Of a stretch of DNA of 64,000 nucleotides, positions 1 through 9,094 are shown in pieces (position 1 is the stretch's first letter; each line of letters opens with the position of its first letter). A program made the position numbers and the translations under genes. The notes beneath the pieces are model-generated. The model did not search any database. It had not been told where the DNA came from and was given only the letters and a program-made list of their open reading frames with translations. The stretch comes from Mesorhizobium sp. M3A.F.Ca.ET.080.04.2.1 (GTDB taxonomy: Bacteria; Pseudomonadota; Alphaproteobacteria; Rhizobiales; Rhizobiaceae): NCBI RefSeq assembly GCF_003952525.1, contig NZ_CP034451.1:2790001-2854000 (forward strand). Direction: 5' to 3'.

Positions 1-1
1 C

Positions 2-148
2 CGGGCCATACCGATCGTCGATCCGGATGCCAGCCACACGGTCGGGCTGGTGGCGGCCCCTCGCGAGCCGCATACACCTTTGGTGCAGGCGCTGCTGGAC
101 GAGGCGATGGCGCTGGCAGACGATATCCGCGCCCACCGCATGCGTTAG
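2..148 (+). CDS. LysR-family regulator, C-terminal tail (partial)
   Basis: An open frame runs in from the left edge and stops at TAG 146-148, giving 48 residues. The text around VGLVAAPREPHTP followed by a long helix (LVQALLDEAMALADDIRAH) resembles the end of the effector-binding domain of LysR-type regulators. The frame reads toward the formate dehydrogenase operon, and LysR regulators (FdsR) are known beside fds operons in other bacteria. The helix-turn-helix half lies outside the window, so the family call rests on the tail and the context only. Confidence 0.5.
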   Translation, partial: RAIPIVDPDASHTVGLVAAPREPHTPLVQALLDEAMALADDIRAHRMR

Positions 149-170
149 ACAATGCAGGCTGAGCGAGCTC

Positions 171-187
171 GATAGAAATTTTCTATC
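171..187. promoter_or_regulatory. Inverted repeat upstream of fds operon, LysR-type site candidate
   Basis: GATAGAAA and TTTCTATC form perfect 8-bp arms around a single T. The site lies 82 bp upstream of fdsG and 22 bp after the LysR stop. It contains the T-N11-A pattern of LysR-type boxes. Assignment to the upstream LysR protein is an inference. Confidence 0.5.
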
Positions 188-268
188 AAACAACGAAACA
201 GCTTTATTGATCTCGGAGGTTTCCTCTGATTTCGTAAGGGCTTAGCGAAGAACCAGGGAGGGCGCTGC

Positions 269-748
269 ATGCCGATGCAGCCTGCAAGTACCGAGATCGC
301 GTCGCGCACAGCGGCGATCATCGAGGAATTGAAGGACCTCGAAGGTCCGCTGCTGCCGATTCTCCACGGCATTCAGGAAGAGTTCGGCCATGTGCCGCAG
401 GCGGCCCTGCCGGTCATCGCTGACGGGCTGAACCTCTCCAGGGCCGAGGTGCATGGCGTCGTTACCTTCTACCACGATTTCCGCGCCCAGCCCGCCGGCC
501 GCCATGTGCTGAAGCTCTGCCAGGCCGAAGCCTGCCAGTCGATGGGGTCGGATGCCGTCGCCGCCAAGGTCAAGCAACTGCTCGGCATCGGTTTTCACGA
601 GACCACCCGCGACGGATCGGTTACACTGGAGCCGGTCTACTGCCTTGGGCTTTGCGCCTGCTCGCCATCGGCAATGCTGGACGGCGAAGTGATCGGCCGG
701 CTCGATGACGAGAAGATCGAAGAGATCGTCGCGGAGGTGCGTTCATGA
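269..748 (+). CDS. fdsG: NAD-dependent formate dehydrogenase, gamma subunit
   Basis: 159 residues of the NuoE/24-kDa thioredoxin-like ferredoxin family. It carries one [2Fe-2S] cluster in the cytoplasmic molybdenum formate dehydrogenase FdsABG, passing electrons toward the FMN/NAD subunit. The ligand pattern is complete: Cys84 and Cys89 (CX4C), then Cys125 and Cys129 (CX3C). The ATG at 269 follows AGGGAGGG at 8-9 bp. The stop overlaps the start of fdsB in an ATGA (745-748), so translation is probably coupled. It is the first gene of an fdsGBA-CD-type operon. Confidence 0.95.
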   Translation: MPMQPASTEIASRTAAIIEELKDLEGPLLPILHGIQEEFGHVPQAALPVIADGLNLSRAEVHGVVTFYHDFRAQPAGRHVLKLCQAEACQSMGSDAVAAKVKQLLGIGFHETTRDGSVTLEPVYCLGLCACSPSAMLDGEVIGRLDDEKIEEIVAEVRS

Positions 749-2301
749 TCCCGCGCATCTATATCCCCGCCGATTCGGGCGCGCTGGCGCTCGGCGCCGA
801 AAAGGTCGCCATAGCGATCGAGAAAGAGCTCAAGGAGCGCGGCGTCGAGGCCAAGATCGTGCGCAACGGGTCGCGCGGCGCCTATTTCCTGGAGCCGATG
901 GTCGAGGTAGCGACCGCGGAAGGCCGCGTCGCCTACGGGCCGGTCAAGCCGTCCGACGTGAAAAGCCTGTTCGACAGCGGCTTCCTCAAGGGCGCTCCCC
1001 ACAAGCGCTGGCTCGGCGCACCGGACAAGATCCCCTTCCTCGCCAAGCAGACGCGGCTGACCTTTGCGCGCTGCGGCGTCATCGACCCGTTGTCGCTCGA
1101 CAATTACAAGGCGCATGGCGGCCTTAGAGGCCTGCAGAATGCAGTCGTCATGGCGCCGGCCGAGATCGTCAGCCAAGTCACCGAATCCGGCCTGCGCGGC
1201 CGCGGCGGCGCAGGGTTTCCGACCGGCATAAAGTGGAAAACGGTGCTGGATACGGCATCGGAGCGCAAATATATCGTCTGCAACGCCGACGAGGGCGACA
1301 GCGCCACATTCGCGGACCGCATGATCATGGAAGGCGATCCGTTCGTGCTGATCGAAGGCATGGCGATCGCCGGCATCGCCACCGGCGCGACCAAGGGCTT
1401 CGTCTATATCCGCTCGGAGTATCCGCATGCGGTGGCGACGATGAACAAGGCTGTTGCGATCGCCCGCAAGGCGGGCGTCCTCGGCGTCAACGTGCTGGGT
1501 TCGCATCACGCCTTCGACATGGAAATCCGCGTCGGCGCCGGCGCCTATGTCTGCGGCGAGGAAACCTCGCTGTTGAACAGCCTCGAAGGCAAGCGCGGCG
1601 TGGTGCGCGCCAAGCCGCCGCTGCCGGCCATTCAAGGCCTGTTCGGCAAGCCGACGGTGATCAACAACGTCATCTCGCTGGCCTCGGTGCCGATCATCAT
1701 GGACAAGGGCGCCGCCTTCTACAAGGATTTCGGCATGGGCCGCTCGCGCGGCACAATCCCGATTCAGATCGCCGGCAACGTCAAGCATGGCGGCCTGTTC
1801 GAGACGGCCTTCGGTCTGACGCTGGGCGAGATCGTCGACGAGATCGGCGGCGGCACGGCCTCCGGGCGCCCGGTGAAGGCGGTGCAGGTCGGCGGGCCGC
1901 TCGGCGCCTATTTCCCGCGCGCGCTGTTCGACACGCCGTTCGACTACGAAGAATTCGCCAAGCGTGATGGACTGATCGGCCATGCCGGCCTCACCGTCTT
2001 CGACGACAGCGCCGACATGATGAAGCAGGCGCGCTTTGCCATGGAATTCTGCGCCATCGAAAGCTGCGGCAAGTGCACGCCCTGCCGCATCGGCTCGACG
2101 CGCGGCGTGGAGGTTCTCGACAAGGTCGCCGCCGGCATCGAGGCGGAGAAGAACCTCGCTTTGGTCACCGACCTCTGCAACACGATGAAGTTCGGATCGC
2201 TCTGCGCGCTGGGCGGCTTTACGCCCTATCCGGTGATGAGCTCGATCACGCATTTCCCCGAGGATTTCAAGCCGGCGCCGGCGCGCGCGGCTGCTGAATA
2301 G
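745..2301 (+). CDS. fdsB: NAD-dependent formate dehydrogenase, beta (diaphorase) subunit
   Basis: 518 residues of the NuoF family: the FMN and NAD-binding subunit that reduces NAD with electrons from formate. The glycine-rich nucleotide stretch SGLRGRGGAGFPTG lies near residue 145 and the GAGAYVCGEETSL motif near residue 265. The [4Fe-4S] ligands are Cys441, Cys444 and Cys447 (CGKCTPC) with Cys487 further on. The N-terminal ~110 residues form the extra thioredoxin-like region seen in Fds/Hox-type proteins. The ATG overlaps fdsG by 4 bp, and fdsA begins 10 bp after the stop. Confidence 0.96.
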   Translation: MIPRIYIPADSGALALGAEKVAIAIEKELKERGVEAKIVRNGSRGAYFLEPMVEVATAEGRVAYGPVKPSDVKSLFDSGFLKGAPHKRWLGAPDKIPFLAKQTRLTFARCGVIDPLSLDNYKAHGGLRGLQNAVVMAPAEIVSQVTESGLRGRGGAGFPTGIKWKTVLDTASERKYIVCNADEGDSATFADRMIMEGDPFVLIEGMAIAGIATGATKGFVYIRSEYPHAVATMNKAVAIARKAGVLGVNVLGSHHAFDMEIRVGAGAYVCGEETSLLNSLEGKRGVVRAKPPLPAIQGLFGKPTVINNVISLASVPIIMDKGAAFYKDFGMGRSRGTIPIQIAGNVKHGGLFETAFGLTLGEIVDEIGGGTASGRPVKAVQVGGPLGAYFPRALFDTPFDYEEFAKRDGLIGHAGLTVFDDSADMMKQARFAMEFCAIESCGKCTPCRIGSTRGVEVLDKVAAGIEAEKNLALVTDLCNTMKFGSLCALGGFTPYPVMSSITHFPEDFKPAPARAAAE

Positions 2302-2311
2302 GAGCTGGCAG

Positions 2312-5224
2312 ATGAACATCAAAGCCGACTTCCCGACACTGATCGAAGAGATCGACTACGGCACTCCGCAATCGCGGTCCGAAAAGCAGATCACGCTGAC
2401 CGTCGATGGCCAGAGCATCACCGTGCCGGAAGGCACTTCGATCATGCGCGCGGCGATGGAGGGCGGGGTGGAGATCCCGAAGCTCTGCGCCACCGACATG
2501 CTGGACTCCTTCGGTTCGTGCCGCGTCTGCCTCGTCGAGATCGAAGGCCGCGGCGGCACGCCGGCCTCCTGCACGACGCCGGTCGGCGAAGGCATGGTGG
2601 TGCGTACCCAGTCCGACCGCCTCGACGCCATTCGCCGCGGCGTCATGGAACTCTACGTCTCCGACCATCCGACCGGCTGGAACGAGAAGGCCGGAACCGG
2701 CGCCAGCGAGTTCGACGTGTTGGCGAAGTCCGTCGGTCTCGCCGAGAACCGCTACGGCGTCGAAGGCCGCAATCACGTCAAGGAAGAGAATGGGGTCGCG
2801 CCGGGCCATGGCTCTTTAGCCGTCGACTACATCGCCCGCGACGAATCCAACCCGTATTTCACCTACGACCCGGCGCAGTGCATCGTCTGCTCGCGCTGCG
2901 TGCGCGCCTGCGAAGAGGTGCAGGGCACCTTCGCGCTGACCATCGAGGGCCGCGGCTTCGAATCACGCATGGTCGCCGGCATGCACGAGGATTTCATCGC
3001 CTCCGAATGCGTCTCCTGCGGCGCCTGCGTGCAGGCCTGCCCGACTGATGCGCTGCGCGAGAAGACGGTACTCGAAAAGGGCATGCCGGAGCGCTCGGCC
3101 GTGACCACCTGCGCCTATTGCGGCGTCGGCTGCTCGTTCAAGGCCGAAGTGAAGGGTGACGAGGTCATCCGCATGATGCCCTATAAGGACGGCAAGGCGA
3201 ACCACGGCCACTCCTGCGTGAAGGGCCGTTTCGCCTATGGTTATGCCACGCACAAGGACCGCATCCTGTCGCCGATGATCCGCGAGAAGGTCAGCGACCC
3301 GTGGCGTGAAGTGAGCTGGGAAGAGGCGATCGCCCACACGGCGAAGGAGTTCCGGCGCATTCAGTATCAGTACGGACGCACCGCGATCGGCGGCATCACC
3401 TCCTCGCGCTGCACGAACGAGGAGACCTACCTCGTCCAGAAGCTGGTGCGGCAGGGCTTCCGCAACAACAATGTCGACACCTGCGCGCGCGTCTGCCATT
3501 CGCCGACCGGCTACGGTCTGGGCCAGACCTACGGCACCTCCGCCGGCACGCAGGATTTCGATTCGGTCGAATTCACCGACGTCGCCGTGATCATCGGCGC
3601 CAATCCCGCTTCCGCCCATCCGGTGTTCGCATCGCGGCTGAAGAAGCGGCTGCGCGAAGGCGCCAAGCTGATCGTGCTCGACCCGCGCCGTACCGAGATG
3701 GTCAAGTCGGCGCATATCGAAGCGGACTATCACCTGCCGCTGAAGCCCGGCACCAACGTTGCGGTGCTGACGGCGCTGGCGCATGTCATCGTCACCGAAG
3801 GGCTGTTCAACGAGGCGTTCATCCGCGAGCGCTGCGACTGGGCCGAGTTCCAGGACTGGGCCTCCTTCGTCGCCCTGCCGGAAAACAGTCCGGAAACCGT
3901 CGGCAAGCTGTCCGGCGTCGATCCGGAACTGATCCGCGGCGCGGCGCGTCTCTACGCCAAGGGGGGCAATGGAGCGATCTATTACGGCCTCGGCGTGACC
4001 GAACACAGCCAGGGCTCGACCACGGTGATGGCGATCGCCAACCTGGCCATGGCCACCGGCAATATCGGCCGGCCGGGCGTCGGCGTGAACCCGCTGCGCG
4101 GCCAGAACAACGTGCAGGGCTCCTGCGACATGGGCTCCTTCCCGCATGAGTTGCCGGGCTATCGCCACATCTCGGGCGAGGCGGTTCGCGACATCTATGA
4201 GAGCCTGTGGGGTGTGAAGCTCGACGACGAGCCGGGCCTGCGCATCCCCAACATGCTGGACGCCGCCGTCGACGGCTCGTTCAAGGGCATCTACATCCAG
4301 GGCGAGGACATCCTGCAGTCCGATCCGGACACCAAGCACGTGGCCGGCGGCCTCGCCGCGATGGAGTGCGTCGTCGTGCACGACCTGTTCCTCAACGAAA
4401 CCGCCAATTACGCGCATGTCTTCCTGCCGGGCTCGACCTTCCTGGAGAAGGACGGCACCTTCACCAATGCCGAGCGCCGCATCAACATGGTGCGCAAAGT
4501 GCTGGAGCCGAAGGCGCGCTACGCCGACTGGGAAGCGACGCAGGAGCTTGCCCGCGCCATTGGGCTCGACTGGAACTATCAGCATCCGTCCGAGATCATG
4601 GACGAGATCGCCAAGACGACGCCGAGCTTCGCCAACGTCTCGTTCGAGCTGCTCGACCGCGTCGGCTCGGTCCAGTGGCCCTGCAACGACAAGGCGCCGC
4701 TCGGCACGCCGATCATGCATATCGACGGCTTCGTGCGCGGCAAGGGCAAGTTCATCCGCACCGAATATGTGGCGACGGACGAGAGAACCGGACCGCGCTA
4801 CCCGCTGCTGCTCACCACCGGCCGCATTCTGTCGCAGTACAATGTCGGCGCGCAGACCAGGCGCACCGAGAACGTCATGTGGCATGCCGAGGACCGGCTG
4901 GAGATCCATCCGCATGACGCCGAGAACCGCGGCATCCGCGAGGGTGACTGGGTGCGGCTGGTAAGCCGCTCCGGCGAGACCACGCTGAGGGCGCAGATCA
5001 CCGACCGCGTGTCGCCCGGCGTCGTCTATACGACGTTCCACCACCCGGACACCCAGGCCAACGTGATCACCACCGACTTCTCGGACTGGGCGACCAACTG
5101 TCCGGAATACAAGGTCACCGCCGTCCAGGTATCGCCGTCCAACGGCCCGACCGACTGGCAAAAGGACTATAACGAGCAGGCGCGGCAGAGCCGCCGCATC
5201 GCCCCGCTGGAAGCGGCGGAGTAG
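2312..5224 (+). CDS. fdsA: NAD-dependent formate dehydrogenase, alpha (molybdenum catalytic) subunit
   Basis: 970 residues, full length for the family; it oxidises formate to CO2 at a bis-molybdopterin guanine dinucleotide cofactor. The N-terminus is a [2Fe-2S] plant-type ferredoxin domain (CATDML ... CRVC), then a NuoG-like Cys/His region, a two-cluster [4Fe-4S] ferredoxin (CIVCSRCVRAC, CVSCGACVQACP) and a further cluster motif CAYCGVGC. The pattern CARVCHSPTGYG aligns with the Sec140 region of E. coli FdhF and places the Mo ligand at Cys395 with catalytic His396, so this is a cysteine enzyme. The C-terminal third is the molydopterin dinucleotide-binding domain. GGAG lies 9 bp before the ATG. 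Confidence 0.97.
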   Translation: MNIKADFPTLIEEIDYGTPQSRSEKQITLTVDGQSITVPEGTSIMRAAMEGGVEIPKLCATDMLDSFGSCRVCLVEIEGRGGTPASCTTPVGEGMVVRTQSDRLDAIRRGVMELYVSDHPTGWNEKAGTGASEFDVLAKSVGLAENRYGVEGRNHVKEENGVAPGHGSLAVDYIARDESNPYFTYDPAQCIVCSRCVRACEEVQGTFALTIEGRGFESRMVAGMHEDFIASECVSCGACVQACPTDALREKTVLEKGMPERSAVTTCAYCGVGCSFKAEVKGDEVIRMMPYKDGKANHGHSCVKGRFAYGYATHKDRILSPMIREKVSDPWREVSWEEAIAHTAKEFRRIQYQYGRTAIGGITSSRCTNEETYLVQKLVRQGFRNNNVDTCARVCHSPTGYGLGQTYGTSAGTQDFDSVEFTDVAVIIGANPASAHPVFASRLKKRLREGAKLIVLDPRRTEMVKSAHIEADYHLPLKPGTNVAVLTALAHVIVTEGLFNEAFIRERCDWAEFQDWASFVALPENSPETVGKLSGVDPELIRGAARLYAKGGNGAIYYGLGVTEHSQGSTTVMAIANLAMATGNIGRPGVGVNPLRGQNNVQGSCDMGSFPHELPGYRHISGEAVRDIYESLWGVKLDDEPGLRIPNMLDAAVDGSFKGIYIQGEDILQSDPDTKHVAGGLAAMECVVVHDLFLNETANYAHVFLPGSTFLEKDGTFTNAERRINMVRKVLEPKARYADWEATQELARAIGLDWNYQHPSEIMDEIAKTTPSFANVSFELLDRVGSVQWPCNDKAPLGTPIMHIDGFVRGKGKFIRTEYVATDERTGPRYPLLLTTGRILSQYNVGAQTRRTENVMWHAEDRLEIHPHDAENRGIREGDWVRLVSRSGETTLRAQITDRVSPGVVYTTFHHPDTQANVITTDFSDWATNCPEYKVTAVQVSPSNGPTDWQKDYNEQARQSRRIAPLEAAE

Positions 5225-5282
5225 TCGCTGACAACCTCGCCTTCGAAGGGTTGGGGCGAGGTTACACTTACGGAGTGGCACG

Positions 5283-5507
5283 GTGACGCGAAAGGATGCT
5301 TACGAGAGACTCCTTCACCTCTGCGAAAAGCAAGGGGCCGAGCTCGATGGCTTTCTTGGCGATATCCAAAATCAGGCGGCCAAAGACGACTTCGACAAAT
5401 TGCGGCGAATAGTCGCTAACATAATGGGCAAGGGGCACTACGAAGCGTTCGAGTCCATTGCGCGCGACGTTCCTGAGCTGACACCCAGCTGGATGAAGCG
5501 GGTCTGA
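5283..5507 (+). CDS. Small conserved-position protein of unknown function in fds operon
   Basis: 74 residues, mostly helical and charged, without signal peptide, membrane segment or cysteine ligand motif (one Cys, near residue 14). It starts at GTG and its TGA overlaps the ATG of fdhD by one base, which argues for a translated gene rather than chance. It lies 58 bp after fdsA. Classic fds operons go directly from fdsA to fdsC, so this gene is an insertion in the usual order. I do not recognise the family. A role in assembly or regulation of the enzyme is only suggested by position. An alternative is that the frame is spurious and 282 bp separate fdsA from fdhD. Confidence 0.55.
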   Translation: MTRKDAYERLLHLCEKQGAELDGFLGDIQNQAAKDDFDKLRRIVANIMGKGHYEAFESIARDVPELTPSWMKRV

Positions 5508-6334
5508 TGCACAAGCGTCCGGCCATATCGCAGATCTCGCGGTTGGCGCATCGCGCCGGCGGCACTGCGGCTGCGAACCGGATGGTGCCGGAGGAAACGC
5601 CGGTGGCGTTCTCCTATGCCGGCACGACCCATGCAGTGATGATGGCAAGTCCAGCCGATTTCGAGGATTTCGCGCTCGGCTTCTCGCTGACCGAAGGCAT
5701 CGTTGCTGACCGGCAAGAAATCGAAGCAATCGAAGTCGAGGATCTTGGCGCCGGCATCGACATCCAGATCAAGCTGAAGGACCAGGCCAACACGCGCTTC
5801 CAGGCGCGGCGTCGCAGGCTGGCCGGGCCGGTCGGCTGCGGGCTGTGCGGAATCGAATCCATCGAGGAGGCGATGCGCTCGGTCGACGAGGTCGGTTCGT
5901 CGAAACTTACGCTTGACGCGGAGGATATCACCCGTTCGGTCCGGCTGCTGTCGAAGCTGCAGCCTCTGCATAGCGAAACCGGTGCGGTGCATGCTGCGGG
6001 TTTCTACGTGCCGGGCAAGGGCATCGTCATGGCGCGCGAGGATGTCGGCCGCCACAATGCCTTGGACAAGCTCGCTGGCGCGCTGGCGAAAGCCGGCATC
6101 GACGGTGCGAGCGGCGCCGTCGTGGTGACCTCGCGCGTCTCGGTGGAGATGGTGCAGAAGACTGCCGCGATAGGCGCCGCCGTCATCATCGCGGTTTCGG
6201 CGCCGACCGCCCTTGCCGTCCGCACCGCGGAGGCCGCCGGCATGACGCTGGTGGCGCTGGTGCGCGGCGACGATTTCGATATTTTCACCCACCCCGACCG
6301 CGTGACTTCTGGAGTTGCCAAGCATGTCGCATGA
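5507..6334 (+). CDS. fdhD: FdhD/FdsC formate dehydrogenase maturation protein
   Basis: 275 residues. FdhD-family proteins act as sulfurtransferases and cofactor chaperones that deliver sulfurated molybdopterin guanine dinucleotide to formate dehydrogenases; in fds operons this gene is named fdsC. The essential CXXC motif is present as Cys111 and Cys114 (VGCGLCGIES). The C-terminal half contains the family signature REDVGRHNALDKL. It overlaps the preceding small frame by 1 bp and the following fdsD by 11 bp, so it lies within the operon. Confidence 0.95.
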   Translation: MHKRPAISQISRLAHRAGGTAAANRMVPEETPVAFSYAGTTHAVMMASPADFEDFALGFSLTEGIVADRQEIEAIEVEDLGAGIDIQIKLKDQANTRFQARRRRLAGPVGCGLCGIESIEEAMRSVDEVGSSKLTLDAEDITRSVRLLSKLQPLHSETGAVHAAGFYVPGKGIVMAREDVGRHNALDKLAGALAKAGIDGASGAVVVTSRVSVEMVQKTAAIGAAVIIAVSAPTALAVRTAEAAGMTLVALVRGDDFDIFTHPDRVTSGVAKHVA

Positions 6335-6638
6335 CGAAGACCACATCACGAGCACGCGGGAAAAGCTGGTGCGCATGGCCAACCAGATCGCCGCGTTCTT
6401 CCATTCGAAGCCGCGCGAGGAAGGCATTGCCGGCGTCGCGGAGCACATCAACAAGTTCTGGGAGCCGCGGATGCGGCGGCAGTTGTTCGAGATGCTGGAC
6501 GGCGGCACCGAGCATTTCGACGACCTGGTGATCGCAGCCTCTGCCAAAATAAAGCGCCCGCCGACGCCGGAGCAGGCCGACAACAGTCTCGGCTATGCCG
6601 GGCCCATTCGCGCCGAGAGCACATCGCCGCAGCAATAG
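6324..6638 (+). CDS. fdsD: NAD-dependent formate dehydrogenase, delta subunit
   Basis: 104 residues of the FdsD family, a small protein needed for active Fds enzyme. The signature KLVRMANQIAAFF, then HINKFWEPRMRRQL, is clear. ATG 6324 is chosen over the upstream TTG at 6315 because GGAG (6311-6314) sits 9 bp before it. The gene overlaps the end of fdhD by 11 bp. It is the last gene of the formate dehydrogenase operon; a 337-bp gap with a repeat element follows. Confidence 0.93.
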   Translation: MSHDEDHITSTREKLVRMANQIAAFFHSKPREEGIAGVAEHINKFWEPRMRRQLFEMLDGGTEHFDDLVIAASAKIKRPPTPEQADNSLGYAGPIRAESTSPQQ

Positions 6639-6683
6639 CCCCGGCGCCCGCCTCCCGAACGCCAAACTATTGTATTCCAGCCC

Positions 6684-6796
6684 CCTAAAGCGCATCGTCC
6701 TGAAACGGATCCAACGGATCCAGGTGACGCGCCTTAGGTCTTTGTTTTGATGCATGTCGTTTTCGCTAAACCGCTGCACACTTTTGCGCGACATGC
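6684..6796. repeat. Rhizobial intergenic palindromic repeat
   Basis: The 337-bp gap after fdsD holds a two-hairpin element. CCTAAAGCGC (6684-6693) pairs with GCGCCTTAGG (6729-6738) with one mismatch. GCATGTCG (6752-6759) pairs with CGACATGC (6789-6796). Nearly the same text, with CCGCTGCACACTTTTG in the loop, is scattered through Mesorhizobium-type genomes. The rest of the gap shows no gene. Confidence 0.75.
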
Positions 6797-6975
6797 AGTA
6801 ACGCTTGGCTGCCGCCGACGGCCGGCCTCTGCTATGGTCGAAATGGAACCCTACGTCGTCTGGGGCCACAGCCTGTGGACTCATGGCGCCAGGCTGGAAC
6901 ACCCCCTCGTCCGTCTCGGCGTCTGCGCGCCGATCCACCGCGCCGGACTCCACAAGGGGAGAGGGGAGTCCGCCG

Positions 6976-7461
6976 CTACATCAGGCCAAGCTGCTTGTAG
7001 AAGCCGAGCGCGTCGTAATAATCGCTCTGGGTCGCGATCTTGCCGTCCTTGACCTGGAACATCGAGGCGCCGGTGAAGGAGAATTTCTTGCCCGTGGCGG
7101 CAGTTCCGTCGGCCCAGGCACCGGTGTTGGTGCCTGCGAACTCCCATTCGAAGGATACACGGTCGCCGTCGACCATGGGCCTGCCCTTCATCGTCCAGAC
7201 CGCATCGGGCACGGCTTTGAGGAAGTTGTCGATGACGCCCGTCTTGGCGGCGTCCCTGCCCACGACCGGCTTGCCGACGGAAGCGTCATAGTAGGTGACA
7301 TCGTCGGCGAAATAGCTGGCGGCCTTGGCCGAATCATGCGCGTTCCAGGCCGCGACATAGGCCTCGACTACCGATTGCGCGGTTTCCCCCGCGAAGGACG
7401 GTGCCACGGCAAGAAGCGTCGCGGCGATGGCTGCTGATGTCAGAAACTGGCGGCGTTGCAT
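6976..7461 (-). CDS. Exported NTF2-like (SnoaL/ketosteroid-isomerase fold) protein
   Basis: 161 residues. The start at 7461 is preceded by GGGAGGAAG at 5 bp; longer upstream frames lack support. The N-terminus MQRRQFLTSAAIAATLLAV looks like a Tat or Sec export signal ending near ...PSFAGE. The mature part is one NTF2-like domain: VEAYVAAWNAHD, FADDVTYYDA, a central VVGRDA stretch and a terminal FTGASMFQVKDGKIATQS strand. The fold binds small hydrophobic ligands, and the substrate is unknown. It lies 185 bp downstream of patD on the same strand, separated by a repeat element, so it may be the last gene of that operon. Confidence 0.8.
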   Translation of the reverse strand: MQRRQFLTSAAIAATLLAVAPSFAGETAQSVVEAYVAAWNAHDSAKAASYFADDVTYYDASVGKPVVGRDAAKTGVIDNFLKAVPDAVWTMKGRPMVDGDRVSFEWEFAGTNTGAWADGTAATGKKFSFTGASMFQVKDGKIATQSDYYDALGFYKQLGLM

Positions 7462-7496
7462 TGTCTTCCTCCCTCGGTTGAATGCTTTGCCTGCTT

Positions 7497-7645
7497 CTCC
7501 TTCTCCCCTTGCGGGGAAGGTGACCGAGCCAAAGCTCGGTCGGATCGGGATGTTTCCGGCTTGGCGCCAAGCCTTCCCCCTCACCCGGATTGCCAACCGG
7601 TTTGCGAAAAGCAAATCGGCGCAATCCCGCAAGGGAGGTAAAGTG
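7497..7645. repeat. Intergenic palindromic repeat between patD and NTF2-like gene
   Basis: The stretch starts CTTCTCCTTCTCCCCTTGCGG and contains self-complementary pieces (CTCCCCTTGCGGGGAAGG; ACCGAGCCAAAGCTCGGT). It has the look of the CCCTCATCC/CTTCTCCCC repeat class of rhizobia, also seen at 12330-12446. No gene is visible in it. Confidence 0.6.
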
Positions 7646-7646
7646 G

Positions 7647-9074
7647 CTATCCGTGCGCCACCATCACATGGCGAACGGCGGTGTAATCCTCCAATGCGTA
7701 AAGCGACATGTCTTTGCCGTAGCCGGACTGCTTCACCCCGCCATGCGGCATCTCGTTGGTCAGCATGAAATGGGTGTTGATCCAGGTGCAGCCATATTGC
7801 AGGCGCGCCGCCGTCGCCATGGCGCGCGAGACGTCCTTCGTCCACACCGACGAAGCAAGGCCGTAATCGCTGTCGTTCGCCCAGTTCACCGCCTCGTCGA
7901 CTTCCGCGAAACGGGTGACCGAGACGACCGGGCCGAAGACCTCGCGGCGCACGATCTCGTCTTCCTGCAGGGCGCCGGCAACAACGGTCGGCTGGTAATA
8001 GAAGCCCGAGCCCTCGCCCGGCTTGCCGCCGGTGGTGATCTCGATGTGCTTCAGTTCCGAGGCGCGCTCGACGAAGCTCGACACGCGATCGCGCTGGCGG
8101 CGCGAGATCAGCGGCCCGATCTCGTTCTCGGTGTCGTCGGCGTGATTGTACTTGATGGTCGAGACCGCCGAGGAGAGGTCGGCGACAAGCTTGTCGTAGA
8201 CCTTCTTGCCGGCATAGATGCGGCAGGCGGCGGTGCAGTCCTGGCCGGCATTGTAATAGCCGAAGGCACGCAGGCCGTTGACCACGGCGCCAAGGTCGGC
8301 ATCGTCGAAGACGATCACCGGCGCCTTGCCGCCGAGTTCCAAATGCGTGCGCTTGACCGATTTGGCCGCCGCCTGCAGCACCTTCTTGCCGGTGGCGACA
8401 TCGCCGGTGATCGAGATCATGTTGATCTTGGCATTGTTGATCAGCGTGTTGCCGACGCTGTCGCCACGGCCGAGCACGACGTTGACGACGCCCTCGGGCA
8501 GAATGTCGGCGAGAATCCTGGCGAGTTTCAGCGCCGTCAGCGGCGTCTGCTCGGACGGCTTGAAGACGACCGTGTTGCCGCCGCCGATCGCCGGCGCCAG
8601 CTTCCAGGCCATCATCATCAGTGGATAGTTCCAGGGCGCGATGGAGGCGACGATGCCGATCGGGTCGCGCCGCACCATCGAGGTGTGGCCGGGCAGATAT
8701 TCGCCCGCGACCTGGCCGGGCATCGAACGCACCGCGCCGGCGAAGAAGCGGTAGCAGTCGACGATCGCCGGTATCTCGTCATTGAGGACGGCGTTGATCG
8801 GCTTGCCGCAGTTGAGCGCCTCGAGTGCTGCGAACTCCTTCGCTTCAGCCTCGATGCGGTCGGCGATCTTCAGGAGATAGCCGGAGCGCTGCGCCGGCGT
8901 CGTGCGCGACCAGCTGGCCAAGGCTTTCCCGGCCGCCGCCACCGCGGCCTCGATCTGGGCCGGGCTCGCTTCCGGCAGATTGAGAATGGTCGCTCCGGTT
9001 TTCGGATTGAGGATCGGCTCCTCGGCTTCGGTGCCCTTGGCGAATTTCGAGCCGATCAGCATCTGGGTGTCCAT
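7647..9074 (-). CDS. patD: Gamma-aminobutyraldehyde dehydrogenase
   Basis: 475 residues, matching E. coli PatD (YdcW) over its full length in length and motifs. It oxidises 4-aminobutyraldehyde, the product of putrescine transamination, to GABA with NAD. Catalytic Cys280 lies in NAGQDCTA and general base Glu246 in THLELGGK; the PWNYPLMM and FGPVVSV motifs are intact. AAGGAGAA precedes the ATG. The gene follows a polyamine-type ABC importer on the same strand, like the E. coli ydcSTUV-patD order, which supports polyamine catabolism. A broader betaine-aldehyde activity is possible. Confidence 0.9.
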   Translation of the reverse strand: MDTQMLIGSKFAKGTEAEEPILNPKTGATILNLPEASPAQIEAAVAAAGKALASWSRTTPAQRSGYLLKIADRIEAEAKEFAALEALNCGKPINAVLNDEIPAIVDCYRFFAGAVRSMPGQVAGEYLPGHTSMVRRDPIGIVASIAPWNYPLMMMAWKLAPAIGGGNTVVFKPSEQTPLTALKLARILADILPEGVVNVVLGRGDSVGNTLINNAKINMISITGDVATGKKVLQAAAKSVKRTHLELGGKAPVIVFDDADLGAVVNGLRAFGYYNAGQDCTAACRIYAGKKVYDKLVADLSSAVSTIKYNHADDTENEIGPLISRRQRDRVSSFVERASELKHIEITTGGKPGEGSGFYYQPTVVAGALQEDEIVRREVFGPVVSVTRFAEVDEAVNWANDSDYGLASSVWTKDVSRAMATAARLQYGCTWINTHFMLTNEMPHGGVKQSGYGKDMSLYALEDYTAVRHVMVAHG

Positions 9075-9094
9075 GGGGTTCTCCTTGAAGAGAA

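Noticed and set aside
637..2322. 561-codon open frame antisense to fdsB
   Set aside because: Arg/Asp-rich shadow of a strongly conserved gene in GC-rich DNA; no family motif.
2963..5281. 772-codon open frame antisense to fdsA
   Set aside because: Shadow frame; the plus-strand reading has all iron-sulfur and molybdenum motifs.
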